NCBI RefSeq assembly: GCF_033095985.1
Contig: NZ_AP026802.1
Coordinates: forward strand, 1,178,001 to 1,242,000
Reading direction: 5' to 3'
Length of the DNA: 64,000 nt
Source: Xylocopilactobacillus apicola
Lineage (GTDB): Bacteria; Bacillota; Bacilli; Lactobacillales; Lactobacillaceae
Position 1 is the first letter of the stretch, and each line of letters opens with the position of its first letter. Shown piece by piece: positions 17,162-24,742 of this stretch. Below the pieces are notes generated by a model. It was not told the DNA's origin. It did not search any database and was given only the letters and a program-made list of their open reading frames with translations. Position numbers and translations under genes: made by a program.

Positions 17162-17836
17162 TTAAAAGGCATATCCTCCACCGTATGTATAATACGAAGG
17201 AATATATTTGTCCGCACCAACTTTGTAATGTAGCGAACCATTGATCCTCTTCACTTCACTATAGTAAAATCGCCACATACTATCAGTAAAAAATGTTTCT
17301 TTACTGTTTAAAGATCGATCTCCGTTGTGATCAACAGCATTAACGCCATATCCAGGAACATAGTTTATCTGAATACCATTAACTTGATCAGTATAGGCTT
17401 GATAAACAAACCAACCACTGTACTCCGATCCAATATAGTAAGCTGGCTTTCCATTTATCAAATAAACTCTGGTTGCCCGTACTCTTGTACCATTTTTCAA
17501 CTTTTGATTTGACCCTGGTATAATATCACCATTTCGGTTGACTGCGTTCACCCCGTAGCCTGGTGTAGTATAAATAGTGATAATATTTCGATCAACTGTT
17601 CTGGCTAATGAATTAAAAGTGGACATATTTTCTGCAATCGGTGCAGGTGCTACTGCACTTTCTTGTGGAAGTCCTTCTGGGGTTTCCATAGGCATTACTG
17701 GTTCTGTTAAGCCATCTTGCGGCATAACATTGCCAACTGCTTCCGGTGTTTCTGCAATTGATGCAGGTTCAACAACACCCATGTTATCGTTATTCATCAA
17801 ATTATCCATTTGATTTTTTTCTTGTTCCGTATCCAT
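17162..17836 (-). CDS. SLAP-like repeat protein without signal peptide
   Basis: The 224-residue protein has an acidic, Pro/Met/Glu-rich N-terminal half (1-82) with no hydrophobic signal segment. Two repeats follow (about 83-150 and 152-218), each opening with the same YxxPGYGVNAVxxNGD motif. The repeats resemble those of its secreted neighbours. AAAGGAG precedes the ATG, and the upstream bases contain no in-frame start that would add a signal peptide. It is unclear how it would reach the surface; it may be intracellular, leaderless or exported with a partner. It lies between two paralogues on the opposite strand. Confidence 0.65.
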   Translation of the reverse strand: MDTEQEKNQMDNLMNNDNMGVVEPASIAETPEAVGNVMPQDGLTEPVMPMETPEGLPQESAVAPAPIAENMSTFNSLARTVDRNIITIYTTPGYGVNAVNRNGDIIPGSNQKLKNGTRVRATRVYLINGKPAYYIGSEYSGWFVYQAYTDQVNGIQINYVPGYGVNAVDHNGDRSLNSKETFFTDSMWRFYYSEVKRINGSLHYKVGADKYIPSYYTYGGGYAF

Positions 17837-18015
17837 CTTATAGCTCCTTTTCTAAAATAATGTTGAAAATGACAAAATGTATTTTCTATCAATTAGGTGT
17901 TTTTCATTTACCTTTCATGACACTTAGAATCTTCTCACACATCTTTAGATAATCTTTTTCACCCTTATATCACTATTTATCTCCAAAAAATCAAACCGAA
18001 TATTTTTAATATTAT

Positions 18016-18044
18016 TTCTATTTTTATTCTTTAAATGATATAAT
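18016..18044 (+). promoter_or_regulatory. Promoter of the second SLAP-like gene
   Basis: A perfect TATAAT (18039-18044) lies 31 bases before the ATG. The -35 (TTCTAT, 18016-18021) is poor. The following TGAAAGCGAATA and GGAGGAAATTATT are shared with the paralogue at 16304. Confidence 0.55.
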
Positions 18045-18075
18045 GAAAGCGAATACTTTTTCGGAGGAAATTATT

Positions 18076-18873
18076 ATGAAATTCAAATTCACAAAAATTA
18101 TCGGAGCAGCAGTGGTTCTTCTATCCCCGCTTGCTGCTACTGGTACGGTTTTAGCAGATACAAACTCTGCAACTACTTATGAAGGAGAAGCAATGACTCC
18201 TTTGAGTGGAAACTTGTTAGTTAACTATAAAAAGGGATATGGAATCCGTGTATACAGCAAGCCTGGCATTGATTTCTCAACTGACAGATTCTTACCTAGT
18301 GGCAGCACTTGGAAGGTCTTTGGTAGTCAAAATGGTTATTATAATGTCGGTAAAGATCAATGGGTTGAACAATCGTACTCCGTTTTTCCAGTTGAAAATT
18401 TAGATACAATTGGCTATATAAATTATGGTCCTTATTACACAGTAAAAACTTATAACGCTCCTGGCATTGAAGATGATCATTTCGAATCGCATGGCACTGC
18501 TATTCATATTACCCATAAAGCTGTGGTCGGAGGAGAAACGTGGTATAAATTTAATAAAGTAAAGAATTTAGACTATTGGTGGAATGATGTTTCTAGTTAT
18601 CATGGTAATGATGGAGTATGGATCAAGAGCGAGTACGTTTCTTTTAATCCCGTCTACACTCCAGTAGGGGGTTCCTACTTACAAATCCAATACATTAAAG
18701 GATACGGTGTTCGGGTCTTCCAAACTCCAGATGGCAGCAAGCCAACCAATCAATATTTGAAAGACGGTACTTATTGGAAAGTATTTGGATATCAAAATGG
18801 TTATTATCATGTTGGAAATAATCAATGGGTCCAAACACCTTATGCTGCTTTATATGACTACAATCACAACTAA
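18076..18873 (+). CDS. Secreted SLAP/SH3-like repeat surface protein (paralogue)
   Basis: This 265-residue protein has the same design as the gene at 16304: signal peptide cut after VLA, then three repeats with GYGIRVY or GYGVRVF openings and VGxxQWV endings. The first 50 residues and the last 70 are almost identical to the paralogue, while the middle has diverged. This suggests duplication followed by gene conversion at the ends. The ATG at 18076 follows GGAGG by seven bases; a longer in-frame start at 18043 overlaps the promoter and is unlikely. No sortase motif is present. Confidence 0.72.
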   Translation: MKFKFTKIIGAAVVLLSPLAATGTVLADTNSATTYEGEAMTPLSGNLLVNYKKGYGIRVYSKPGIDFSTDRFLPSGSTWKVFGSQNGYYNVGKDQWVEQSYSVFPVENLDTIGYINYGPYYTVKTYNAPGIEDDHFESHGTAIHITHKAVVGGETWYKFNKVKNLDYWWNDVSSYHGNDGVWIKSEYVSFNPVYTPVGGSYLQIQYIKGYGVRVFQTPDGSKPTNQYLKDGTYWKVFGYQNGYYHVGNNQWVQTPYAALYDYNHN

Positions 18874-18886
18874 AGGACTAAAATCT

Positions 18887-18922
18887 AAGCATCAATTTTG
18901 AAGAAAGTTGAATGCTTTTTTT
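18887..18922 (+). terminator. Intrinsic terminator after the second SLAP gene
   Basis: AAGCAT (18887-18892) pairs with ATGCTT (18912-18917), with CAA/TTG extending the stem past a bulge. Seven T follow. Confidence 0.75.
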
Positions 18923-18958
18923 ATTTCTCAAAAAATGAAAATTTTCAAGATTTTCCCT

Positions 18959-18986
18959 TTGAAAATAGGCTCTAAAATAGTATTCT
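18959..18986 (+). promoter_or_regulatory. Promoter of the nucleobase permease gene
   Basis: TTGAAA (18959-18964) and TATTCT (18981-18986) are 16 bases apart. Transcription would begin near 18993, only a few bases before an ATG at 18997. This supports the TTG at 19018 as the translation start. Confidence 0.55.
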
Positions 18987-19017
18987 AGAAGTATAAATGA
19001 AAATTAGGGAGGGAATT

Positions 19018-20301
19018 TTGGAAAATAATCAATCAGTATTTAAAACAGCAATTTTAGGCTTGCAGCATTTGTTAGCGATGTATTCAGGTGATATCTTGGT
19101 GCCAATCCTAATTGGTGGCGCCCTTGGGTTTAATACGCAACAAATGACTTATCTGATTTCTGCAGATATTTTTATGTGCGGAATTGCAACTTTACTTCAA
19201 ATCAAGCGGACTCCGCTTACCGGGATTGGACTGCCGGTAGTTCTTGGTTGTGCTGTGGAATACGTTGCTCCTTTACAACAAATTGGCAAAACTTTGGGTC
19301 CTGGCTACATGTACGGGGGAATTATTTCAGCTGGGATTTTTATTTTTTTAATTTCAGGCATTTTCGCTAAATTACGGAGATTTTTCCCACCATTAGTAAC
19401 GGGATCTCTAATCACGTTAGTCGGATTCACGTTAATCCCCGTTGCTTTTCAAAATATTGGCGGTGGAGATAGCAGCGCTAAGAATTTCGGTGCACCTATT
19501 AATTTGCTTTTAGGACTGATTACCGCCGTAGTTATTATCTGCATCAATATTTGGGGACGAGGATTTGTCCAACAAATTTCAGTTTTAATTGGGATTGTGA
19601 TTGGCAGCTTAATTGCGATTTGTCTCGGAGAAGTTGGATTTGGCGCCGTGAGTTCTGCTCATTGGTTTCAAATCCCTCAGCTGTTCTACTTTTCAACTCC
19701 CAAATTTGAGTGGTCTTCTATTGCCACAATGATCTTAGCTGCCCTAACTTGTATGATTGAATCCACTGGTGTTTATTTTGCTTTAAGCGAGGTCGTTGGT
19801 CAGGAACTTACTGAGCGAGATTTAGCTGACGGATATCGTTCAGAAGGGCTTGCAGCGATTCTGGGAGGATTGTTTAACACTTTTCCCTACTCAACATTCT
19901 CACAAAACGTTGGAATCGTTCAATTGTCAGGAATCAAAACCCTTAAACCGGTCTATTATTCTTCATTCTTTCTAATTATTCTCGGAATGATTCCTAAAGT
20001 CGGAGCAATTGCTAATCTGATTCCGACGTCTGTTCTTGGCGGTGCAATGTTGGTAATGTTTGGAATGGTCGGATCCCAAGGAATCAAAATTCTTTCGCAG
20101 GTGGAAATGAACACCAAAAACCTGCTTGTAATTGCTATTTCTGTCGGTCTTGGTCTTGGAGTTACTACTCAGCCGCAACTATTTCATTTCTTGCCTGCTA
20201 CGATGCAGACAATCTTAAGTAACGGAATGGTGATCGGAAGTTTAACTGCTGTTATAATGAATTTATTGTTAAATGGCACTAAAAAAGAAGGCGAAATTTA
20301 A
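19018..20301 (+). CDS. NCS2-family nucleobase (xanthine/uracil type) permease
   Basis: The protein of about 427 residues has roughly 14 membrane segments and NCS2 hallmarks: GLQHLLAMYSGDILVPILIG at the start, and the signature MIESTGVYFALSEVVGQELT near residue 250. FFPPLVTGSLITLVGFTLIP resembles the xanthine permease PbuX, so a purine base is the likeliest substrate, carried with protons or sodium. I start it at TTG 19018, five bases after AGGGAGGG. The ATG at 18997 would lie upstream of that site. It overlaps the next gene as TAATG. Confidence 0.85.
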   Translation: MENNQSVFKTAILGLQHLLAMYSGDILVPILIGGALGFNTQQMTYLISADIFMCGIATLLQIKRTPLTGIGLPVVLGCAVEYVAPLQQIGKTLGPGYMYGGIISAGIFIFLISGIFAKLRRFFPPLVTGSLITLVGFTLIPVAFQNIGGGDSSAKNFGAPINLLLGLITAVVIICINIWGRGFVQQISVLIGIVIGSLIAICLGEVGFGAVSSAHWFQIPQLFYFSTPKFEWSSIATMILAALTCMIESTGVYFALSEVVGQELTERDLADGYRSEGLAAILGGLFNTFPYSTFSQNVGIVQLSGIKTLKPVYYSSFFLIILGMIPKVGAIANLIPTSVLGGAMLVMFGMVGSQGIKILSQVEMNTKNLLVIAISVGLGLGVTTQPQLFHFLPATMQTILSNGMVIGSLTAVIMNLLLNGTKKEGEI

Positions 20302-20675
20302 TGGGATTTAAAAAACAGGACCTCGATGACTTTTTGAAGAAAAATGATTTATTAGATGATGACACGCATTCAATTTGTGTAACCACTCGCCGTGGAATTT
20401 TTTCTTCCGTAAATGATTATTACTTTATTTCATTTAACCGGCAGGGGCTTGCTATCATTCCTTTGACCGCAATGGGAAAATTTGTTGGAAATATTTTCTT
20501 CTCTGAAAACGATCAAATAGAAGAAGCATTTTTAAAGAAAGCTATTTGGGGTTACAAGTTCATTATTAAGCCCAAAGGAGATAAAAAGGGATCCAAATTC
20601 ACCGTCCGATCAATCATGGTTGGTTATCACGAACAAAAAGCTGAGTTAGCCGAATTCATCAAGAAATACGGTTAA
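20301..20675 (+). CDS. Conserved-looking small protein of unknown function
   Basis: The 124-residue soluble protein is mixed alpha/beta and has a basic segment (KPKGDKKGSK) near residue 92. It ends in an amphipathic helix. I do not recognise the family; the strand pattern of residues 25-75 could fit a PH-like domain, but that is a guess. Its start overlaps the permease stop (TAATG), so it is translationally coupled and probably functions with that permease or is regulated alongside it. The left arm of the terminator lies inside its last codons. Confidence 0.65.
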   Translation: MGFKKQDLDDFLKKNDLLDDDTHSICVTTRRGIFSSVNDYYFISFNRQGLAIIPLTAMGKFVGNIFFSENDQIEEAFLKKAIWGYKFIIKPKGDKKGSKFTVRSIMVGYHEQKAELAEFIKKYG

Positions 20676-20688
20676 TCTCAGCTTTTTT
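20636..20688 (+). terminator. Intrinsic terminator with its left arm inside the coding region
   Basis: AAAAGCTGAG (20636-20645) pairs with CTCAGCTTTT (20677-20686), a 10-bp stem around a 31-base loop that contains the stop codon. T residues follow. Ribosomes near the stop would compete with stem formation. Confidence 0.7.
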
Positions 20689-20698
20689 ATTATCGTTC

Positions 20699-20815
20699 TT
20701 ACCATTCCTCATTTCCCTTTGCTTCACCTAGGTCAATCAAATTGGTGTGAAAAGGTTCTTCGTGATAATCTTCGAAGAGTTCTTCGATAGTTAAATCTTG
20801 TTCAATGGGATCCAT
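20699..20815 (-). pseudogene. Tail of a MazE/PemI-like antitoxin (remnant)
   Basis: The minus strand encodes 38 residues, MDPIEQDLTIEELFEDYHEE followed by PFHTNLIDLGEAKGNEEW. This resembles the C-terminal toxin-binding tail of MazE/PemI-type antitoxins (DLTLEELL...IDWGEPxGxE.W). The N-terminal AbrB-like DNA-binding half is missing, and no toxin gene follows. GAAGG lies nine bases before the ATG, so expression is possible. I regard it as a remnant. Confidence 0.5.
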
Positions 20816-20867
20816 TTATTCTACCTTCTTCATCTCTATTTTGGTGTTCATGTTCGACCTAGCAACA

Positions 20868-20975
20868 ACTCACTTTGCCAGCTAAAACTTGGTAAGGAAT
20901 CGCTATTGTCTAGCGCAGCCCTGAAATCTCGCGATTTAAATCAACGTTTTTAAGAATTGCAACTTGAGCTGAATC
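20868..20975 (-). pseudogene. Broken 3' fragment of an unknown gene (copy B)
   Basis: The minus strand reads DSAQVAILKNVDLNREISGLR then a stop, followed in another frame by IPYQVLAGK. Both stretches match the fragment at 21537-21892 (DQVEILKNLDLNSDVSELR and QVLVGK). The two copies flank the gene at 20984. The parent gene is not recognised. Confidence 0.55.
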
Positions 20976-20983
20976 GGGATATG

Positions 20984-21550
20984 TTATTTTAAATCGCGTT
21001 CCACTTTTTGTTTAAAAACGTCATAAGTCAAATTTTTAGTCCGAAGCATCTCAAAAAAACTCTTATGTTCATCAAGTGCCTTACGAGGATAGTCACCCCT
21101 GACATTTCTCTTTTCTACTTTCAGCAATTTTCCCATCAAGCCACGGTCATCAATTTCATATTCTTCTTCGTAGGATTGATGAAACACATCGCCTTGTTCG
21201 GCTGGTCCATCAATATAGAAAAAATTAACGGTGTGTTTTGTAAAATTAAAATCAAAACCACATGAAAAACCATCATCGCCACCAGGTCCTCCAAAAACAA
21301 TCTCATGAGGAACCATTTTATTACCTTTTCTTCTTCCGTAAGCATGAACTCGATAATCATTGATAAATCCTCTTTCATAATATATGACGCAGTCTTTTCC
21401 ACTACCGGCAACTCTTTCAATTTTCAATCTTCGATCAACGTCATAATTCTTAGCCTTCATTAGGAACTGTTGGCTTAAAAACATCGCAGAGATCACTAAC
21501 AATAAAGGAAAAAATTCTAATTTGATGTTAAACCTTTTAAAAATATTCAA
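20984..21550 (-). CDS. Membrane-anchored protein of unknown function
   Basis: The 188-residue protein has one hydrophobic N-terminal helix (about 12-28, LEFFPLLLVISAMFLSQQFL), then an exposed mixed domain rich in aromatic and charged residues with FGGPGGDDGFSCGF near residue 88. I recognise no family. It starts with TTG after GGAGGAATTAG. The start overlaps the tail of the broken fragment upstream. With fragments of one gene on both sides, it may have arrived with, or been trapped by, a local duplication. Confidence 0.6.
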   Translation of the reverse strand: MNIFKRFNIKLEFFPLLLVISAMFLSQQFLMKAKNYDVDRRLKIERVAGSGKDCVIYYERGFINDYRVHAYGRRKGNKMVPHEIVFGGPGGDDGFSCGFDFNFTKHTVNFFYIDGPAEQGDVFHQSYEEEYEIDDRGLMGKLLKVEKRNVRGDYPRKALDEHKSFFEMLRTKNLTYDVFKQKVERDLK

Positions 21551-21892
21551 CTAATTCCTCCAATTCAGGCTTATCAACCATCTTCGACAAAGCTAAAGCC
21601 AACTTTTTAGTTTTTGCCGACTAAAACTTGGCAGAGAATCCGTAATTGTATGCTCAAAGGCACCAAAAAGGAAAAAATGATTATCCAGTAAATCCATCAC
21701 TTCACCTAATTTGTTCAGTCGAAGTTCTGAAACATCGCTATTTAGATCAAGGTTTTTGAGGATTTCAACTTGATCTGAAAAATCAGCAAAGTCTTGCTGA
21801 AGCGGTTTTAAAATATCCTCCGGTAATGAATGACGTTCTTCCCACTTACCAAAATGTAATTTCAGATCCGTAAGATCAAATTTTTCCTGTTC
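21537..21892 (-). pseudogene. Broken copy of an unknown gene (copy A)
   Basis: On the minus strand one frame reads about 100 residues (FDLTDLKLHFGKWEERHSLP through DQVEILKNLDLNSDVSELR) to a stop at 21593. The likeness with copy B then continues in a second frame (QVLVGK), and a third frame gives KKLALALSKMVDKPELEELV and a stop at 21537. No start codon follows the terminator just upstream. At least two frameshifts make this a decayed gene; its family is unknown. Confidence 0.55.
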
Positions 21893-21918
21893 AAAAAAAG
21901 GATCCCAAAGAAGATCCT
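21893..21918 (-). terminator. Intrinsic terminator of the EIIC operon
   Basis: On the minus strand AGGATC and GATCCT pair across an eight-base loop and are followed by seven T, directly after the EIIC stop codon. Confidence 0.8.
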
Positions 21919-21926
21919 ATCAAGAT

Positions 21927-23240
21927 TTAAACTTCACTAAAGTCAATATCTAAATCATCAGCATGCGCTTTTGCTTCTTCTGCTAAATACTGACGATCTA
22001 ACATTTTGATAAATGGATAGTAAATGAAAATTCCTAAAATAATTTCAAAAATCTGCAGCACTGGACCTTTCCAACTTCCGGTAGTAAGCCAACCAGAAAT
22101 AATCGGCGGTGTCGTCCAAGTTAGTTGAATCCCATTAGTAAAGGGAAGCAAGTGCCAAGAAAATGCCAACCCAGAGATTAACGTATTAATCGTTGGAGTC
22201 AAGATAAAGGGAATTGCAATAATCGGATTCAAAACAACCGGCAAACCAAAGATAAGTGGTTCATTGATCCCAAAAATTCCTGGCATGATAGCAAGTTTTG
22301 CCAATTCCCGGATCCGTTTCGATTTACAAACAACAAACATCACGATAAGAAGCGATAAAGTGCTCCCTCCTCCGCCGTAAGTAGTGAACATGTCAATAAA
22401 AGGCTGAGTATAAATATGAGGCAGTGGTTGATGATGATTCCAAGCACTTAGATTGTCCTGGGTCAAAACGAAGAAAATTGGAGACCATACCGAGTTTGTG
22501 ATCGTTGGACCATTAATCCCAATACACCAAAGTAAACTAGCAAGGAAATTATAAAGTAAAACTGAGGGCAGACTGTTCCCTACATGTTTTAAAGGGGCCT
22601 GCAAGATCGTATAAATAAAATTATAAGCCGTTTGAAAACTAGTAACGCTAAATATTATCCGAACCAAGAAGAATACGATAATGACTAAAGCACTTGGTAA
22701 CAGTGCATCAAATGATTGAGTGACCGCTGGTGGAACCCCATCAGGCATTTTGATTGTCCAATGCCGTTTAACCGCAAAGCGATAAATTTCAACACTAAAA
22801 ATTGCAATTAAAATCCCAAGGAAAACACCGTTAGCGCCCACAAATTCTGTTTTAACAGCTGAAACTGTCGTTTTGCCGACGTTAAATGAGGTCGGGGTTA
22901 AGATCAAAAATGCGACCAAAGCAACCGCAGCAATATGAATCGGCTCTAAATCCCGATTTTTTGCATAACAATAGGCAATCCCCAAACAAGATAAGAGTCC
23001 AGTAAAACTAAATACCGAATTGTATACTGCACTGAACCACATGTCCCAATTTTTACCAAAAATTCCTTCCCAGAAAGGGTTCCAACCTTTTACTGGAAAA
23101 TTTCCCAACAAAAGGAAAAATGAAGTGACCATAATTAAAGGCATCACAATCATAAAACCATCTCTTAAGGAACGCAAAACAACATTATTCCCGAGCTTAA
23201 CCGCCATCGGCATTAGAACTTTTTCAATTTTCTTTTGCAT
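21927..23240 (-). CDS. PTS EIIC component, cellobiose/diacetylchitobiose (CelB) type, without partner EIIA/EIIB
   Basis: The 437-residue integral membrane protein has about ten helices and EIIC-Lac-family motifs: GFMIVMPLIMVTSFFLLLGN near residue 28, and MPGIFGINEPLIFGLPVVLN near residue 320 with the conserved NEP. EIIC normally needs EIIB and EIIA for phosphotransfer; neither is encoded nearby, so it must borrow them or transport without phosphorylation. It is last in a cluster M20 peptidase-glycosylasparaginase-GrdB-like-EIIC, 15 bases after the GrdB-like gene. The context suggests a glycosylated amino acid or similar compound as substrate (inference). Confidence 0.82.
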   Translation of the reverse strand: MQKKIEKVLMPMAVKLGNNVVLRSLRDGFMIVMPLIMVTSFFLLLGNFPVKGWNPFWEGIFGKNWDMWFSAVYNSVFSFTGLLSCLGIAYCYAKNRDLEPIHIAAVALVAFLILTPTSFNVGKTTVSAVKTEFVGANGVFLGILIAIFSVEIYRFAVKRHWTIKMPDGVPPAVTQSFDALLPSALVIIVFFLVRIIFSVTSFQTAYNFIYTILQAPLKHVGNSLPSVLLYNFLASLLWCIGINGPTITNSVWSPIFFVLTQDNLSAWNHHQPLPHIYTQPFIDMFTTYGGGGSTLSLLIVMFVVCKSKRIRELAKLAIMPGIFGINEPLIFGLPVVLNPIIAIPFILTPTINTLISGLAFSWHLLPFTNGIQLTWTTPPIISGWLTTGSWKGPVLQIFEIILGIFIYYPFIKMLDRQYLAEEAKAHADDLDIDFSEV

Positions 23241-23255
23241 ATACTAAAAATCCCC

Positions 23256-23780
23256 TTAATAACAATACTTAGCCTTAAAATCAGCTACATCATGATTTTG
23301 AACAACCGTGTCGCACCCCAAAGCAACGTGCTCGATCGAATCTGATAATCCCGTTCCACCCTTAGGAGGCATCTTCACAATAACTAAGTTATCATGGTAC
23401 TTTTCAATCAGTTCTTCATTCTTCTCTTTAGCGCAAGCAACAAGCGCTGGAATTTTTGTTTGTGATTGAATATAATCAGCTATTTCACAAGCCATTTGAG
23501 AAAAATCTGGATAATCATAAGCTGGTCCCAAAATTACTACATCAGCTTCCATCTTTTCTGCCATCTTAGCAAACTTTCTTTGAACTAAATCACGATTTGC
23601 CTGATAATAATCGGTTCCACAATAAAAAGTACCAATGATTTCTCCTTGATAATTTTTGAGGGCTTTTTCAACATTATCGGCACTCCCCATTGGCATTTTC
23701 TTGCCGCCTAGAGGAGTATCTGCGTGCTCTTTGCCGCCCAAACCTGCTTGAATTTGGTCTAAAATAATAATAACTTTCAA
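23256..23780 (-). CDS. GrdB N-terminal-domain homologue (glycine/sarcosine/betaine reductase family) lacking the redox domain
   Basis: The 174-residue protein resembles the first 170 residues of GrdB: KVIIILDQIQAGLGGKEHAD at the start (GrdB: NxFxxxIGGEEKA), then GTFYCGTDYY near residue 50 and VILGPAYDYPDFSQMACEIA near residue 80. GrdB is about 435 residues and carries a selenocysteine site in its second half, which is absent here. The protein therefore cannot perform the reductase reaction as known. TTG start after AAGGAGAG. Located between EIIC and the glycosylasparaginase gene; the role is unknown. Confidence 0.7.
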   Translation of the reverse strand: MKVIIILDQIQAGLGGKEHADTPLGGKKMPMGSADNVEKALKNYQGEIIGTFYCGTDYYQANRDLVQRKFAKMAEKMEADVVILGPAYDYPDFSQMACEIADYIQSQTKIPALVACAKEKNEELIEKYHDNLVIVKMPPKGGTGLSDSIEHVALGCDTVVQNHDVADFKAKYCY

Positions 23781-23791
23781 CTTTCTCTCCT

Positions 23792-24742
23792 TTAAATTGG
23801 TTCTTTGATCCGTTTTTCGTAAGCATCAAGCCATTCTTTTGTAATCGGCTCAATTCTAGTAGTCTGATTAGCATCTGGATAGGCAATCATAATTTTTGGT
23901 GCCTGTTGATCGGTCGCCACGCAGAAAGTAAATTCAACATTAGTAGCGATCCCCCATTCGCCTTGATTATTTAAGGCAACGAGTGAAAATTCACCAGCTT
24001 TACCGTAACGTTTTTTTAATTTTTCGATAAACGGATAAACTGCTTCATCGCATGCAGCTTGAGGACTTTGCCCATCAGCCATCCGGCGTACAATTTCATA
24101 AGACATGCAGCCTTTCATAATATCCTCACCTAAGCCTGTCGCAGCAGCGCCGCCGATCTCACTGTCAACATAAAAACCTGAGCCTGAGAGAGGAGAATCG
24201 CCAACGCGTCCGGATTTCTTCATAAAAAGACCGGAGGTAGAAGTTGCTGCTGCCATTGATCCCTTATTTGATAAGGTTATCGCCCCAACTGTGTCATGAC
24301 CGTTATACGGATTCAAATTATTTTCTTGGGTTTCACGCAGGCGTTTCTGCCAACGTGCCTTCGCTCGATCTGTCAGCATATTTGTCATTTCAAAGCCATG
24401 CAATGAAGCATATTTAGTCGCCCCCGCCCCAACTCGAAAACTATTATAGTGCTCACTGCTTAAAGATCGGGCGACTGAGACTGCGTGCATTACGTTTTGG
24501 ATTCCCGCAACCGAACCTTGAGCTAACGTATCGCCGTCCATAAACGCTGCATCCATTTCGACAACACCTTCTTCATTCGGCAAGCCTCCATATCCCACCG
24601 ATTTATAGTAAGGATACGCCTCAACCTCATTGATTAATTTCTCCACGGCATCTCCCGCAGAACCATCTGCTGCTAAAATTTCACTAGCTTTCTGCATTCC
24701 TTCGTATGCCATCCGCCAAGTCGCAATTGTTGCCCAAGTCAT
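23792..24742 (-). CDS. N4-(beta-N-acetylglucosaminyl)-L-asparaginase / isoaspartyl peptidase family
   Basis: The 316-residue Ntn hydrolase has the autocleavage site GHD|TVGAITL, making Thr151 the nucleophile after processing, and the family blocks GSAGDAVEKLINEVE (about 27) and RVGDSPLSGSGFYVDSEIGG. Such enzymes split GlcNAc-Asn from degraded glycoproteins, or asparagine/isoaspartyl bonds. The SPLxGSGxYxDxxxGxxxxTGxGE pattern favours glycosylasparaginase. Without a signal peptide it is cytoplasmic, so its substrate must be imported. The ATG directly follows the stop of the M20 gene, with GGAGG inside that gene's end. Confidence 0.85.
   Translation of the reverse strand: MTWATIATWRMAYEGMQKASEILAADGSAGDAVEKLINEVEAYPYYKSVGYGGLPNEEGVVEMDAAFMDGDTLAQGSVAGIQNVMHAVSVARSLSSEHYNSFRVGAGATKYASLHGFEMTNMLTDRAKARWQKRLRETQENNLNPYNGHDTVGAITLSNKGSMAAATSTSGLFMKKSGRVGDSPLSGSGFYVDSEIGGAAATGLGEDIMKGCMSYEIVRRMADGQSPQAACDEAVYPFIEKLKKRYGKAGEFSLVALNNQGEWGIATNVEFTFCVATDQQAPKIMIAYPDANQTTRIEPITKEWLDAYEKRIKEPI

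Noticed and set aside
18990-19020. ATG at 18997 as start of the nucleobase permease
   Set aside because: It lies upstream of the AGGGAGGG site and almost at the predicted transcript start; TTG 19018 fits better.
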